Shown: piece by piece, positions 34,331 to 46,289 of the stretch
How positions within the stretch are numbered: the first letter of the stretch is position 1
Layout of the letters: every line of letters begins with the position of its first letter
NCBI RefSeq assembly: GCF_036785885.1
Contig: NC_092317.1
Location: 2,482,501 to 2,546,500 of the forward strand
Origin: Coffea arabica
Lineage: Eukaryota > Streptophyta > Magnoliopsida > Gentianales > Rubiaceae
DNA length: 64,000 bases
Direction: 5' to 3'
Position numbers and translations under genes: made by a program
Notes under the pieces: generated by a model
Seen by the model: only the letters and a program-made list of their open reading frames with translations
The model's database searches: none
Told to the model about the DNA's origin: nothing

Positions 34331-34341
34331 CCGTTCAACGG
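34331..34341. promoter_or_regulatory. Palindromic MSA-like core upstream of KIN13B
   Basis: CCGTTCAACGG contains AACGG on both strands, the core bound by MYB3R factors in G2/M genes. It lies about 270 bases upstream of the KIN13B start. The flanks match the full MSA consensus only partly, so this is a weak call. Confidence 0.35.
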
Positions 34342-36563
34342 TCGTGATTTCAACGTTTTTTCACTGCAGCAGTAAAAGCTTTTGAAGTTTTTGACTGCCG
34401 GTTGATGACAGTTGGACTCGAAGTGTCACGACAGCCGAAGAAAAAAGGTTCAAAAGAACAGTAATTAGTTTAAATTAAATTACACGGACCTCTTTGAAGT
34501 TTATCTTTCTTTCTTTTTTTTTTTGAAAACGAGGTTAAACACAATTTTAAGAATTTATTTTTTTGAAAGAGTTGTTCGAAAACTATCTGTGGCACTTTAC
34601 TAGAAATAATGCATATGAGATTTAGGTATTTAGAGAAAATGTTGTTTAAACATTGTAATTCGAATTTCAAAGTTATCTTATAAGCATAATAAAATGAAGG
34701 ATTGCTTTTAGAAACACATTTCCTTTCAATTTCAAGTACCACTCATTGAAGTTAAAAAACAGAAAATAGCCCAAATTTGACAAATTCAAATACTTTCAAA
34801 AGTTGAATGCGTTAACATATTTTTAACAATAATATATATTAAATAATGATTAGAAGGTGTGGAATTGCTTAAATACTTATTACGAGTGTCTTACTAAATG
34901 TTTTGATCATACGAATATTATTTGATTTTTATCTTTTTTTAGTTTAGGGAATGCTGGTGCTCCAATATGCATTTTCCACTAGTTTGCGTAAGATGAGAGG
35001 ATGATTTGTAAATGGAATAAATAAAAAGAAAATTAATTATAAGATTGTGTTGTTAATTAGGAATTTTTGTTTAAGCTTATGAGATCTTGATTTAAACCTC
35101 TCTCCCCTTCCCAATTTCTTAAATTTTACCTCTCTCTAATTGAAAAGCCTATTATAAAAAGATTCTATGATTTTTCCAAGGGAATTAATTATATTGAAAA
35201 TTGAGAAGGTCTTTGTAAGTCGTAAAGCTGCACAGTTGGCGCAATTCACTTTTTCACCCTTCTAATTTACCTACTAAGGTAAAACTGCCGGTTCATTGGG
35301 TAAAATACGGAAGACAATTTGAATTTGAGGGGATTAGCACTTGGGAATAAGGAGGGAGCAATACGTGTGACGGTGAAAGAGCTCAGGTTGGTTTAAATCC
35401 GATGACGGCAAAATGGGACCCGCAGCGAACCCAACTCCAGTCCGTCCCACATGGTGGGGCTACGTCGTTTTGTGGATGATTTTGTTCTAATTTCCCTTCT
35501 AAGAGCGGTTTGACTAGTTCTCAACCCGCCTTTGACCTATCATTCAAATTTTCGTACTTGGGAGAGCGGCCGTGCTGTCGGACACGTGTAACGGATCCGC
35601 ATAGGCACCAGTCCTTTGAACGTACGGGATTCAATGGAGTTATACGGACACCAATGCTATCTTTCTTTTTTTTCTTTTTTTTTCCAGTAACACCAACGGA
35701 GATACATTCACGTGTTTTGGCATTTTATGGTGTTCAAAGTTCAAGGCTTAAAATGGACATTTGGATATTGGGACAAGAGAAAATATTATGGACTTTGAAC
35801 AAAGGAAAATATCGTGGACATGGCCGCAGCCTCCCACAGATTTTAAAGGCCCACCAAGTATGTTCTTATATTGTCTCATATCCGTGGAAGGTCTCATTTT
35901 GGATATGGCCGAGGGATTAACACGGTAGCACTTTTTTATCGTATAAATATATGTGAGGTAAATAAGTGATTAGATAAACATAAAATGTATTAAGAAAATT
36001 ATTTTAAAAGTTCAACAATTAAATTATTTGTGGAAAATAAGCAATCCAAACCAAACAAGAGGGGGACGCCTTTTGTACCTTTATTTGAGGCAATGTGGCA
36101 TTCGATTTTTATGTCGATCGCACATTTCACATAGCATTCTGACTCATTTGCCTTCGGTGTTGCCGGCGACAAAAGGATTAGACGTCCTCCCATGCTACGG
36201 TTCCCTGCGTTTCAACCCTAGCACCGCATTCAGTTAGGGAACTGAATGATAATAGCTCCTCCCCATTCCAACGATCAGAGGAAGAGATTTAAATTGAGAG
36301 ACAATAGCCACATCGAGTGACTTTCCCTTAATACCTTCTTCCGAACTTGCCAACAAAAAAGGTAGATCGGTCTTTATTAAAAAATCAAATGTTAGATAAA
36401 AGAGGCGTTTGGGTCAAAATCACCAACTGTCATAGTTCTAATGAGCCGCGCAAGATGATCATAGCTTTTTCGGGCTTTTTATTTGAATGGTTGCTGCTTT
36501 GTTGATTTGCCTCTTATAAGAGGAAAAATCTATACTATTAGTTTGTAGATTTCCCTGAGCATC

Positions 36564-36661
36564 GGGGGAAGGGATAGGTTGAGTAGCTCAGGAAGAAGAA
36601 GTGTAAGCGAGATATCTCGAATTTGAACCATTCTATTTATACTAAAAAAAAAATAATATCT
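36564..36661 (+). mobile_element. Short SINE-like insertion with imperfect target-site duplication
   Basis: An A-box-like TAGCTCAGG lies at 36584-36592 and a degenerate B-box-like TTTGAACC at about 36622-36629. A 10-A tail follows near 36643. The flanks CCTGAGCATC (36554-36563) and CCTAAGCATC (36662-36671) differ at one base and look like a target-site duplication. At 98 bp it would be a short or truncated tRNA-type SINE. Confidence 0.45.
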
Positions 36662-38595
36662 CCTAAGCATCCGTTAGGGTTGCTATGAAGTCAAATCAAA
36701 TTCAAATAGTGCATTACTCAAGTTCAATTTGAGAAAAAGTACTTGGACTCGAGTTCGAGTTTAAGTTTGGCAATCAAATGCTTGTATATGCATGATGCAA
36801 GCAGATATACGTGCCTTGTTCCCCGGATATCTTGCAGGAGTACCAAATGCTTCTTGTCCTCTTGGAACCAAATTATTGAATTTCTATGTGCTTGTGTGTC
36901 TATATATACATATAAGGAACAAGAATTATTTAAAATAGAAGCAGTAATTGTCGTAGACTAGTGTCTGGTTTGGTAAATGGGCACAAGTATCATGGATCTG
37001 TCGCCTCTAATTATACATTAGCGGCCTCCACATGGCAGAAGTTTAGTCAATTGTAGTTCGACATCATCATTTTCTGATTGGGAAATTAGTGGATGGAAAT
37101 GACAAATTGAGTTAGACGTATTTACTTGGTGTTAATTGCATGAAGTGTAATATAATTACAAATTGATATATTACTTGGTGTAGCTCAATTCTGCTCAGAC
37201 AGAACAGCACAAGTACTCACAGCACAATCTATCCAATCATCTTGCAAATCTACATGGTGTTCACAAAAATGAGATGGAACGATAGAATCAAATAAGGTTA
37301 ACTGTCCAGCACGGTTCGTACCCTAGTCCCCTATTCTTTTACTTTACTCAAATAAGTTAAGAGTGCAGTAATGATCCAAAAAAAAAAAAAAAGGTTAAAA
37401 GACTGTAGTAATGGCAAGTGATATTACTGGTACTTCAAATTGAGCCTCTTAACCTTCTAACATTGCCTTTGAAGTCCTCACTGTGGTTCCATACAACTTT
37501 CAGTCGCACCATCTCCATCTCACCGAGAAACTACAGTACCATATATTATCCTTCACCAACTAAAGCCACACTAACTGTACCGAGTCACCTACATTTTTGC
37601 TGGATTGAAATGTGAACTTTGCATATATTTTTATAAATGAGAAAGAAGATACAGCGACAAAAATGAATTCAAGACCCCCAAGGCCGAATTCTAGACACCT
37701 CTGAATTAATAATTGGGCCATGAGAGACTTTTTTAAGTTTTCGAAAATAAAAAGCCCGCTGATAGCCCTTTAGGCTTTAGGGACCGAGTCAAGCTGAACA
37801 GTGTCTCCTTTCCACCATTGACTGGCGGATTCCAGGACATGTCCAAGTAGAATTCTACGGGTTGGGTAGTTGGGTGACGGTTGACTGTCCAGCACGGTTC
37901 GGAGAGCACGATGGCCCCTCAAAAGGGATAAAAAGTTTTTGAAGGGATGCAAGAGGCAAGTAAAATATTTTTGTAAGTGTTTGAAAAAAATATTTTTAAT
38001 TGAAGAATTATAAAAATAGTGCAAGTAATATAATTATTTTATATAATATGTAATAAAAAGTGTATTATATAGAGATATATACAATTGAAAGTAAAAACAA
38101 ACCGTTAGAGAGAGATAGTTTTGATGGAGTAACATTTGTGTATCAGTTGATAATAGAGATAAAGATTAATAAATGATAGAAATAAGGGTAAATTTAAAAA
38201 TAAATAAAATCAATACAAATTAACTAACTACATAGATTTTATTATCGTAAAGATATCTGATGATAAGATCAATATTTGCAATTTGTATATACTCAAAATG
38301 TGCAAAATAATTGGTATTATTGGGAAAAATACACCTTGTGGGCGTGAAAATTTGGAAAAGAAAAGTAGAACTTTTCTAAATAAAAAAATAGTAGAAATTA
38401 ATAGTTAAAAAATTATTAGAAGTTGAAATAGGAGAAGTTATTAATTATTTATAGTTTGTTTGTTGAGGGTAAACGTAGCACTTCGTTTCCAAAAAAAAAA
38501 AAAAAAAAAAAAGCGGAAAAAAAAAACAAGAAAATGTACTATAAAGAAAAAAAAAAAAAAAGGAGAGAGAATATCCCTGGAGTCTGGAGAGATCG

Positions 38596-38670
38596 GAACT
38601 TTCCACAATGTCTAATTTCCTCCCCACGAGTCTCAACACAGAAAGCTGCCAGAACCTTCGCGAACCATTC
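38596..38670 (+). promoter_or_regulatory. Heat-shock element cluster upstream of PDX1.2
   Basis: A GAA-TTC dimer (GAACTTTC, 38596-38603) is followed by GAA(38652) TTC(38657) GAA(38662), perfect alternating 5-bp heat-shock units, and a fourth TTC at 38668 one base out of step. This lies 170-250 bases before the PDX1.2 start. Arabidopsis PDX1.2 is known to be heat-induced through HSFA1 factors, so the element fits its neighbour. Confidence 0.75.
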
Positions 38671-38842
38671 TCCACTCCACCGCCCCAGTCCTGATTTCCC
38701 CCAATTTTCTCTTCTTAAGCTCTTCGCTCCTCTATACCCTTTCTTTCATATTTTGCGTCCTAAAACTAATAGCGTACAGCTTCTACTCAGCGCGACATCT
38801 TGATCTTATTTCATTCAGGCATTTTTACAAACGCTTGCAGCG

Positions 38843-39772
38843 ATGGCTGACGATGGTGCCGTTACGGTCTACGGCGGCAGTGCGATTACTGACGCTACTG
38901 CCGCCAAGAAGAACCCATTCTCCATCAAAGTTGGGATGGTCCAAATGCTGCGAGGCGGAGCAATTGTGGAGGTTTCATCCATGGATCAAGCCAAGATCGC
39001 CGAGTCCGCCGGCGCTTGTTGCGTCCTCGTCTCCGAACCCAACACATCCGGCATTTCTCGCATGCCTGACCCGTCACTCATCAAAGAAATCAAGGGGTCC
39101 ATCGCAATTCCCATAGTGGCCAGAGCCCGAGTTGGGCATTTCGTCGAGGCCCAAATCCTCGAAGCTGTTGGAGTTGATTACATCGACGAAAGCGAGGTTT
39201 TAGCCATCGCTGACGAAGATCATTTTATTAACAAGCATAATTTCCGTGCACCTTTCGTGTGTGGCTGCCGAGATCTCGGGGAGGCCTTAAGGAGAGTGAG
39301 AGAAGGCGCGGCGCTGATAAGGACCCAGGGAGATTTAAGGGGTTCCGGCAATATTGTTGAGACGGTTGGCAATGTGAGAAAAGTGATGGGGGATATCAGA
39401 ATCTTGAACAACATGGATGACGATGAAGTTTTCACGTTTTCTAAGAAGATCCAAGCGCCTTACGATATCGTGGCTCAAGCGAAGCAAATGGGGAGGCTGC
39501 CGGTGGTGCATTTCGCGGCTGGAGGAATAGTGACCCCTGCAGATGCGGCGCTGATGATGCAATTGGGTTGTGATGGTGTGTTCTTGGGATCAGATGTTTT
39601 TAATTGTCCTGATCCTTATAAGAGAGTTCGGGCTATCGTCCAGGCAGTGAGGAACTACAATGATCCAGTTATCTTGGCGGAGGCGAGCAGCGCTTTGGAG
39701 GATACATTGGCTGGGCTAAATCTCAGTGAGAACAGAGTTGAACGATTTGGTGGTGGTGGAGGTAGCTATTGA
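38843..39772 (+). CDS. PDX1.2: PDX1.2-like pseudoenzyme of vitamin B6 biosynthesis
   Basis: Intronless 309-aa PdxS/SNZ family TIM barrel. Active PDX1 enzymes make pyridoxal 5'-phosphate from ribose 5-phosphate, glyceraldehyde 3-phosphate and PDX2-derived ammonia. Here three catalytic positions are changed. The Asp of the IMDVV motif is Glu43 (IVEVSS), the Schiff-base Lys of VMAKARIGHF is Arg94 (VARARVGHF), and the second Lys of IRTKGE is Gln162 (IRTQGD). The segment before RMPDP is also shortened. These are the substitutions of Arabidopsis PDX1.2 (At3g16050), a non-catalytic partner that assembles with PDX1.1/1.3 and supports B6 synthesis under stress. The rest of the barrel ([33 protein letters not shown]) is intact, so it is a maintained protein and not a decayed gene. 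Heat-shock elements lie upstream. Confidence 0.94.
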   Translation: MADDGAVTVYGGSAITDATAAKKNPFSIKVGMVQMLRGGAIVEVSSMDQAKIAESAGACCVLVSEPNTSGISRMPDPSLIKEIKGSIAIPIVARARVGHFVEAQILEAVGVDYIDESEVLAIADEDHFINKHNFRAPFVCGCRDLGEALRRVREGAALIRTQGDLRGSGNIVETVGNVRKVMGDIRILNNMDDDEVFTFSKKIQAPYDIVAQAKQMGRLPVVHFAAGGIVTPADAALMMQLGCDGVFLGSDVFNCPDPYKRVRAIVQAVRNYNDPVILAEASSALEDTLAGLNLSENRVERFGGGGGSY

Positions 39773-40294
39773 TGAGATTTTTTTTGTTGAATAGGGTCGT
39801 ACTATGGGGGAGTGTCTCCGCTTGGGCTTGTAGGAGCTCATTTGCCGTGTAATGCTGCCTTCAGAGGAAGTTCTTGCGTTTCTGTTGTAAGCCTTTAGTT
39901 GATTGCCTCGCGTCTTGGTAGATTTTGACATGTAATAAATAAGTGATGTACTCCATAATCTATATTAATACATATCCTTGACAGTTTTCCTTAGCAGTAT
40001 GCATACATTCACTTGAGAAGTTTATTTAAACTAGTGCGCAAACTCCATTTGTTGAATTGGTTGATTATCTACAAGATTAATTTAATGTTCAATAGTTCAT
40101 CATAGAACAATGGTTCTGTGTTGCCAATATTCCTAATAGGTCTCCTGGGGTTAAGACCCTGCTATTGCATTCCTTTGCTTTGCTATCATGCATCAATCTT
40201 TAAAAAAAAAAAAAAGGTAAATGTGTTGATTGACTGTCGTAGAGTATTTGTAATAGCGCCATGATGATGAACTTCTACAGCCAGCAGCATTTAT
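39773..40294. other. Convergent intergenic region
   Basis: PDX1.2 3' UTR, with an AATAAA-type signal near 39935, and the BAC2 3' UTR on the other strand. A poly-A run lies at 40202-40215. Confidence 0.6.
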
Positions 40295-42030
40295 CTACAG
40301 TGCATTTTCTGCACTGATGGGTGCTGGATCGTTGTTGGTAAATAAGCACCTCAGAGCTGTTTCATAGGCTGTAAAAACGGCTCCATTCACTACAAAGGCT
40401 CTGGTAACTGCAGTTCCCAAACCACGCCAGAGTATTCTATATCCTTCTTCCTTAACACTTTGTCTGAAGCAATCAACAATGCCACCGTATTTAGTTGAGG
40501 ACTGCGCCTGGAGTCTGGTTTTTATGACATCCAAGGGATAGCAAGATATCCAGCTAGCAACTCCAGCAAGGCCACCTGCAACGAGCATGGTCCTGAAGGT
40601 CTCCTGGCCATTTTTTCTGCAACCAGGGTGAAGCTGCTCTCTCATATACTCGTATGTCCAGAAGTAGAAGCCATAGGCTGGTGCATCTCTAAGAACAGTG
40701 ATGGTTAAACCACGGTACATTCCCCTGAGACCTTCGTTTCTGAATATGCTTCTTGCTACGTCCAGCGGACCACTGTGAATGCTTGAATATTTGTTGCCAG
40801 TGATATTCCTCTGCAGTTGCAGTCGGATTTTAACCAACTCTACGGGGCTGAGCATCAGACTCTGTATAGCTCCAGTTCCAACTCCCCCAAGAGCAACTCC
40901 TTTGTAGGAGGGTGGGTCTGTAGTAGGAACATCTTTGTCGAATGCTCGGGAGAGTATAGCATATATCTGGAAGACCATAGCATTCTGCAGGAGGCAAAGA
41001 ACCCAGTCATTAAGGCTAGAAAGGAAATTGCATGTCCTAACTACTCTCTTAACTTTCTCCTCATATTTTCGTCATGGTGAATGTATCATTCTTATCTCCT
41101 GGATTTATTTTATTGATTTTGGTTGCCATTTTGCTTCTTTTGGGTCAAAGGAGCGGACGTAGTTGGGCAAAAAGAAGACTTTAGTTAATGGGCAGCGACA
41201 TTTCTCAAGGCCACCATCAGAATAAAAGTTATGTTTACAGACAATAATGCCAAATCTTTATCCTTGTCATCAGCAATTCGCCTGTATTAGTATACCATAG
41301 TTTTTGTTCCGTAAAAGCAAAAAACTCCTTCGGAGACTCCTTTTTCATTTTTGGTAGGTTGAGACTTAAGGCTTCACTGTAGATTTTAGCAGACTACGCA
41401 AACAACAACCGGTTGTTTAAAGGTATCATGATAATCTCTGATTTGAAACTATATACACTTTTACTCGTTAAACAAGACATTCCTAATTTACTTTTGGAAA
41501 AATTAAAACTTGATAGTCTTAAAACTAAAACTGCAGGATAATTAAACAAGCATGATTGATGGAATTTTTATCCCCTCTCGAATAATAATATCTAAGCTAA
41601 GAGACCTTACCAACCCAAAAAAATAAGAGATAAGCAGTCCAATCCAACAGAAAGGCAATAACTGTACTACCCATTATCTATCATTTCATAGACCCGCAGA
41701 CCAGAATCTGTGACCAGGGAATCAACAGATATGAGTCATGGGCAAACATGTTTTGTTATTTCGTTAATACGAAATAGAGAAGAGGAGTATGGTTACCTGG
41801 AAAGTGACAGAGGCGAGGGGAGCAGCCATGCCTCTGTAGAGGGCAAGGGGTCCTTCTCTAGAGACAACATGGCGGAGGATGTTGAAGGCGGAGCCTTTGC
41901 TGGAATGCTGCTGCCGGATTCTGAGCGTATCAAGCGGATACCCGGCTATAATCCCAGCTACTCCTCCAAATCCTCCTGCCACGAATTCCCTTCCCCAACT
42001 GCCCGCGAGAAACTCTGGCCAGAAATCCAT
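40295..42030 (-). CDS. BAC2: Mitochondrial basic amino acid carrier
   Basis: Inner-membrane mitochondrial carrier for arginine and other basic amino acids. Two exons on the minus strand (41797-42030 and 40295-40984) close to 307 aa, the usual carrier size. Three tandem carrier repeats each show the P-x-[DE]-x-x-[KR] signature: GYPLDTLRIR, SPVELVKIRL and CYPLDVIKTRL. The start MDFWPEFLAGSWGREFVAGG and the segment LHPGCRKNGQE match Arabidopsis BAC2 (At1g79900) closely. BAC2 is known to import arginine for arginase in the matrix and to respond to stress. Nothing is missing. Confidence 0.95.
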
Positions 42031-42955
42031 CTACCTAGCTACTCCCACTCTCATTCCACAACACGACTATATATCGGGAGGACTAACAAAAATCTAATCT
42101 TACCAGGTAGTCTTTTCCTGATACGGTATGTAATCTTCCTTGCACTTATCTTTTCTTCTCCTTATATGGTCGGACGCAATATCCTTTGGCCTTGCTTTCT
42201 GTTGGGACACGATCACTTTTAGCAAATCCTCTTACTTGTTCCTTTACCTCCTCTATCAATATTCAATACACGATTCAGCGCAAAATCTCAAGAAAGGATA
42301 CTACTTATTTTGAGTATATTAAGCGTATCCAAGAATATCTAGAGAGGGAGGCCCTCTTTTAAATCTAAGAAATGAATGGATTGTCCGGCGTCAAAACAGA
42401 TAATAATAATAACAAGTACCACCACTATTTTGTTTTCCGATGAGAGCTGTCACGGATTTTGGTTTATATTTCTTGGTTATCTCTCCCTCAAAAAATCTAA
42501 AATTATGGTCATCTGCGTTTAGAATCCTCTCTACGCACCTCTTGTTCTCGCAAGAAGGTAGACAAAGTAGGCGTCACACTCCGCATTTTCCATTCCCTAT
42601 AAAGGGTCCGAAACACAGGCCACCCCAAGCTATTTTATTTTGTTGGGACTTTCCTGCGAAAAAGAAGAAAATGCCAACCATCTCATCTCTTCCTAGACGC
42701 TGCCACGTGGACCAGCACACGCAATTCAGCTGAATGAAACTGTACAGGTTGCCGTAGTGGCTAGTGGGCTCTCCTTTGGTCAGTCGTTTTGTGGCTGGTG
42801 TCAGAGTTGAATTTGTTTTTTCTTCCTTTTTTTTAAATATGGGAATGTCCCCAAAATTGCTTTTTGCCAATGAAATGGGCAGAGCGGCAGAGTGAGTACG
42901 GTGTGACAGCTGACTATGAATCAATCATGCATCTGATCCAATTGGATTCATCTTC

Positions 42956-42983
42956 CCCATTTCCCATTTCCCATTTCCCATTT
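42956..42983. repeat. (CCCATTT)4 microsatellite
   Basis: Four perfect 7-bp units in the upstream region of BAC2. Confidence 0.9.
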
Positions 42984-43239
42984 CCTCAGCCGTCGACTGG
43001 TTGTGGCACGTGAGTAGGATTCCCTTCCCGTCACAGTAGTATCTATCTTATGAAAAGGAGGCGCATCTGTTTCTTTACGGTGTAAATTCAACAATTAATT
43101 CATGATGGGATGGATGATACTACAAACATATGGGAACATAGTTACAGGAATCCTCGTGCAACATATTAAGTAGAATCTGCACGTTTTATCATAGCAGTAG
43201 TATGATGATTTTGGAATTGGGTGATGACTAAAATGATGT

Positions 43240-43655
43240 CCCTCTACTATAGTTGCAAACGAGTAGAATCGAGTCGTGTTTTGGCCTAATCGAGTCGAGT
43301 CTTGACATTATTTTAGTGAACTCGAACTTGAGTTCGACGAGCCGACAATTTCAAACTCGAGCTCGAACTCGATTTGATTCGAGTGAACTCGAGATCGAAA
43401 AAAATAAAAAATAATTATTTTTATTTTTTAAAAAATAAACAAAATAATATTTTTTTCTTAATAAATAATAAAATATTAAGAATATATATGTAATTTTACT
43501 ATTAAAATAAGAAATATATATATACTTAAAATAAAAAATAAAAAAATATATATATATATTCGAGCTCGCGACGAGCTTAATATCTTGAACTCGAGTCGAA
43601 CTTGACTCAAACCGCGCTCGAGCGGCTTGGTTCTTTTGCAGCCCTACCCTCTACT
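43240..43655. mobile_element. Mutator-type MITE with perfect 9-bp target-site duplication
   Basis: Perfect direct repeats CCCTCTACT at 43240-43248 and 43647-43655 flank a 398-bp element. Its ends are inverted relatives: left ATAGTTGCAAACGAG, right end read on the minus strand TAGGGCTGCAAAAGAAC. Many GAGTCGA/CTCGAGC words are arranged head to head on both sides of an A+T-rich centre. A 9-bp duplication is typical of Mutator-like elements. There is no coding capacity, so it is non-autonomous. Confidence 0.75.
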
Positions 43656-46248
43656 TTACTTGCTTTGCTCTTCAAACTCTGGCCCCAAGTCATCTTTGTG
43701 CAAGTGCGCATTTATTGACATTTGAGTTTGGGATACAATTTGGGATAACTTAACCAAACATAACAGACAACTCCCTGCAGAGGAGTTGGCCATCACATTA
43801 GATTTTTTCTAAATACATACGTGGGTGTGGTACACCGTTTTGTTTGATGGTGGTTCAATCTCCATTAGATTCTTCCGACTCACCTCCTAGAGTAGGCACC
43901 CTCCAGTAGGAGTAAAAATAGGTTAGGTTAGACTAGATATACCGTTACATAAAAAAAAAAAAAAAAAAGTCATGCTCTGTAGTGTTCTCTTCTGATTCAA
44001 CATCCACAGAGAAAAAGTGTATATGCTAATAGAAAATTTTATGTGACCTTATTGAAATGATGAAGTCATGGATTCCACCCAGGTTTATAAATCTATTTTC
44101 GTGTGTCTAAAACTTTTCCTTTCATTATGGGAAACTTGGACGAAGTTTGTTTTATTTTGGACGCAGAATACATTATTATGGAAAGCTTGGATGCGGAATA
44201 GTGTTTTGTAACCTCTTGATATCCGAGAAGCCAAAGTAGAAAATGCATACGATAAAAATTTTGAACTCAATTTTTAGCTTTTAATTATTAGAATCATCTA
44301 ACTTAAAAAGCAAAAGAAAAAAAAAGAAATAGAAAAAGAATAATATTTCGCTTGTATCATAAATACATTTTTCAACTCATCTTTTTATCTCACATACATC
44401 ATATCACAAAAATTGCTATAGTAATTATTTCAAATAACACTCTATCCAAACAAAATATTTAAGGGATGGAACTTAACTTTTTGGTGATTTATGGGTGAGA
44501 GTGCTTAAGAACTGGGCTTTAATGCCTGTGTAAAGAAATGTTGGTCCTAGTGAAGAGCCCATTGGGGAGCGTTAGAGCCTTAGGGATTCCACGGTACTAG
44601 GGAAAACTGGACCACCAAGCCCAGTAAAAAGGATTAAGAAGTATTTGGCAAACTGAAACAGAGACACAAAAGTGACTCGGTCTTGATTGGGCTTGTTGCA
44701 CGTCTAATCCCGACCATTGAAGGGATATTGCAAGTGCCCCAACCTTAACCCAAAAAATAACAAAATGGTAACAAAGTGCATAACTATTTTACAAGAACCC
44801 CTTCATTTTTTTTTTCGGGATTAATCTTAATAGACAAGTAGATTTAGATTCACGTCACATATATAAAATTTTAATTTTAAATTCCAAATATGATCCATTC
44901 AAGCTCGACAACATATATCAATGTATAGAATATTAATATTTTTCTCTGTCTTAACAAACCTATTATTGTTTTCTCTGGTAGCTCGAACATTCAATTTTAC
45001 TTCAGCATTCACGTAATTTCACAGCACTGGCAAGTTTGATTAGTAGGGGCAAAACTCCATACGAATCGAGTAGATGCCCAAAAATATAAGAATTGGGATG
45101 CAATCATTGAAGTATCTCCACGTACAGGATTGCGGAGCATTTAATAATAACTGTTGAAACAATTCTGACAGGGCAAACAAATTTCGCATCCTCTTCTTTA
45201 ACAGTAATCCCTGGGGAAAAAAAATTACAAATGGTTGGTGAATTCCAACATCTTGGCCCCATTGAAGCTTCAGCCACAGCCCACAAGTGAACATTTTAAC
45301 CTTTTTTTTAACCTTAAGGTACCACTTATGAATGCGATAGCCCGTTTCCCTACTCTTTTTCCAGAACATTTGCATTTGGAATAAAATACCAGAAAAGATA
45401 ACTTCAAGCCCTTTTCTTTTCCTTTCCTTTTTTTTTTTTTTTTGGGTTACAAAGGAGGGGCCTTAAACTTACAGCAGGAATTAATGATATCTGCTGTCTA
45501 AGCTCTAGTGGAGGGGCTTGCTTCCAAATGGGTTTTGACTAAGCTGGAGTTGAATATGAAATCATGTGAAGTCTCTGTGTTGAGGAGTTCTGAAAAGAGA
45601 AATCATCTATTATCGGAAATGAATTGCTCCTAGATTATTCTTTATTGAAAGTGATTTTAGTAATCATTTAAAAGACTACTAGTTATATTTAAAAAAAAAA
45701 AGAGAGAGATTTTGAGCTTTAATCTTCTTAGAGATTAATTCATTAGGGATTTCATAGTACCCCTAGTATAGTAGGACTTATGGAGGAGGAGGAGGAGGAG
45801 AAAAGGAAAGGTGAAAAGACAAGGCCACGTGAGTGACCACCAGAGGTAGTGGTGGATGTCTTGGTTGGCTTCATATCAACGCTAACAGCCAAAATTCCCA
45901 AACCCACACCGAGCAATGAAAGAAGCGCACAAAACTTGCAACACATACGAAAAGATAACACTACCATAAAGTGTAACCAAAAGTTAGATTACTATCATTG
46001 ACTCATTTGACAAAAGTAAAGCATTTTTGGCTTTCCCACTAATATCAATATGCTGCTACAATCCCCTCCTTTTCAATTACTATTTGGGCCACCAATTTTC
46101 ATCTTTTTTTCTCCCTCTAAATGCTAGTGGCTCTCTATTATGCCGATCCTCTTCTTTTTGCCATCCTTGTTGCATTATTGTTTTAACTTCTTGAGGTCTT
46201 ATTGCATGTTAGCAGCTTAAAGTCGCAGGTGAAAATTGCTAGTAGTAT

Positions 46249-46282
46249 AGCAGCAGCAGCAGCAGGAGTAGTAGTAGTAGTG
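46249..46282. repeat. CAG and TAG trinucleotide run in the trihelix 5' leader
   Basis: (CAG)5 followed by about four GTA/TAG units, ending just before the start codon at 46290. Confidence 0.85.
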
Positions 46283-46289
46283 AGGAGAG

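Larger units (their letters stand above)
34061..38595. other. Gene-poor spacer between KIN13B and PDX1.2
   Basis: The first ~250 bases hold the KIN13B leader and promoter, including a GT-rich microsatellite near 34230-34250. The rest is AT-rich, with a SINE-like element at 36564-36661, a 23-nt repeated word at 37296-37318 and 37879-37901, and poly-A runs near 37379 and 38490. Open frames here show no protein-family character. Confidence 0.55.
42031..46289. other. Gene-poor region between BAC2 and the trihelix gene
   Basis: Contains the BAC2 leader and promoter, a (CCCATTT)4 microsatellite, a Mutator-type MITE at 43249-43646, and several poly-A/T runs. The last ~100 bases are probably the trihelix 5' leader. 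Open frames here are not convincing. Confidence 0.55.

Noticed and set aside
35510-35920. 136-codon open frame in the gene-poor spacer
   Set aside because: Contains a poly-Phe run from a poly-T tract and no family-like segments.
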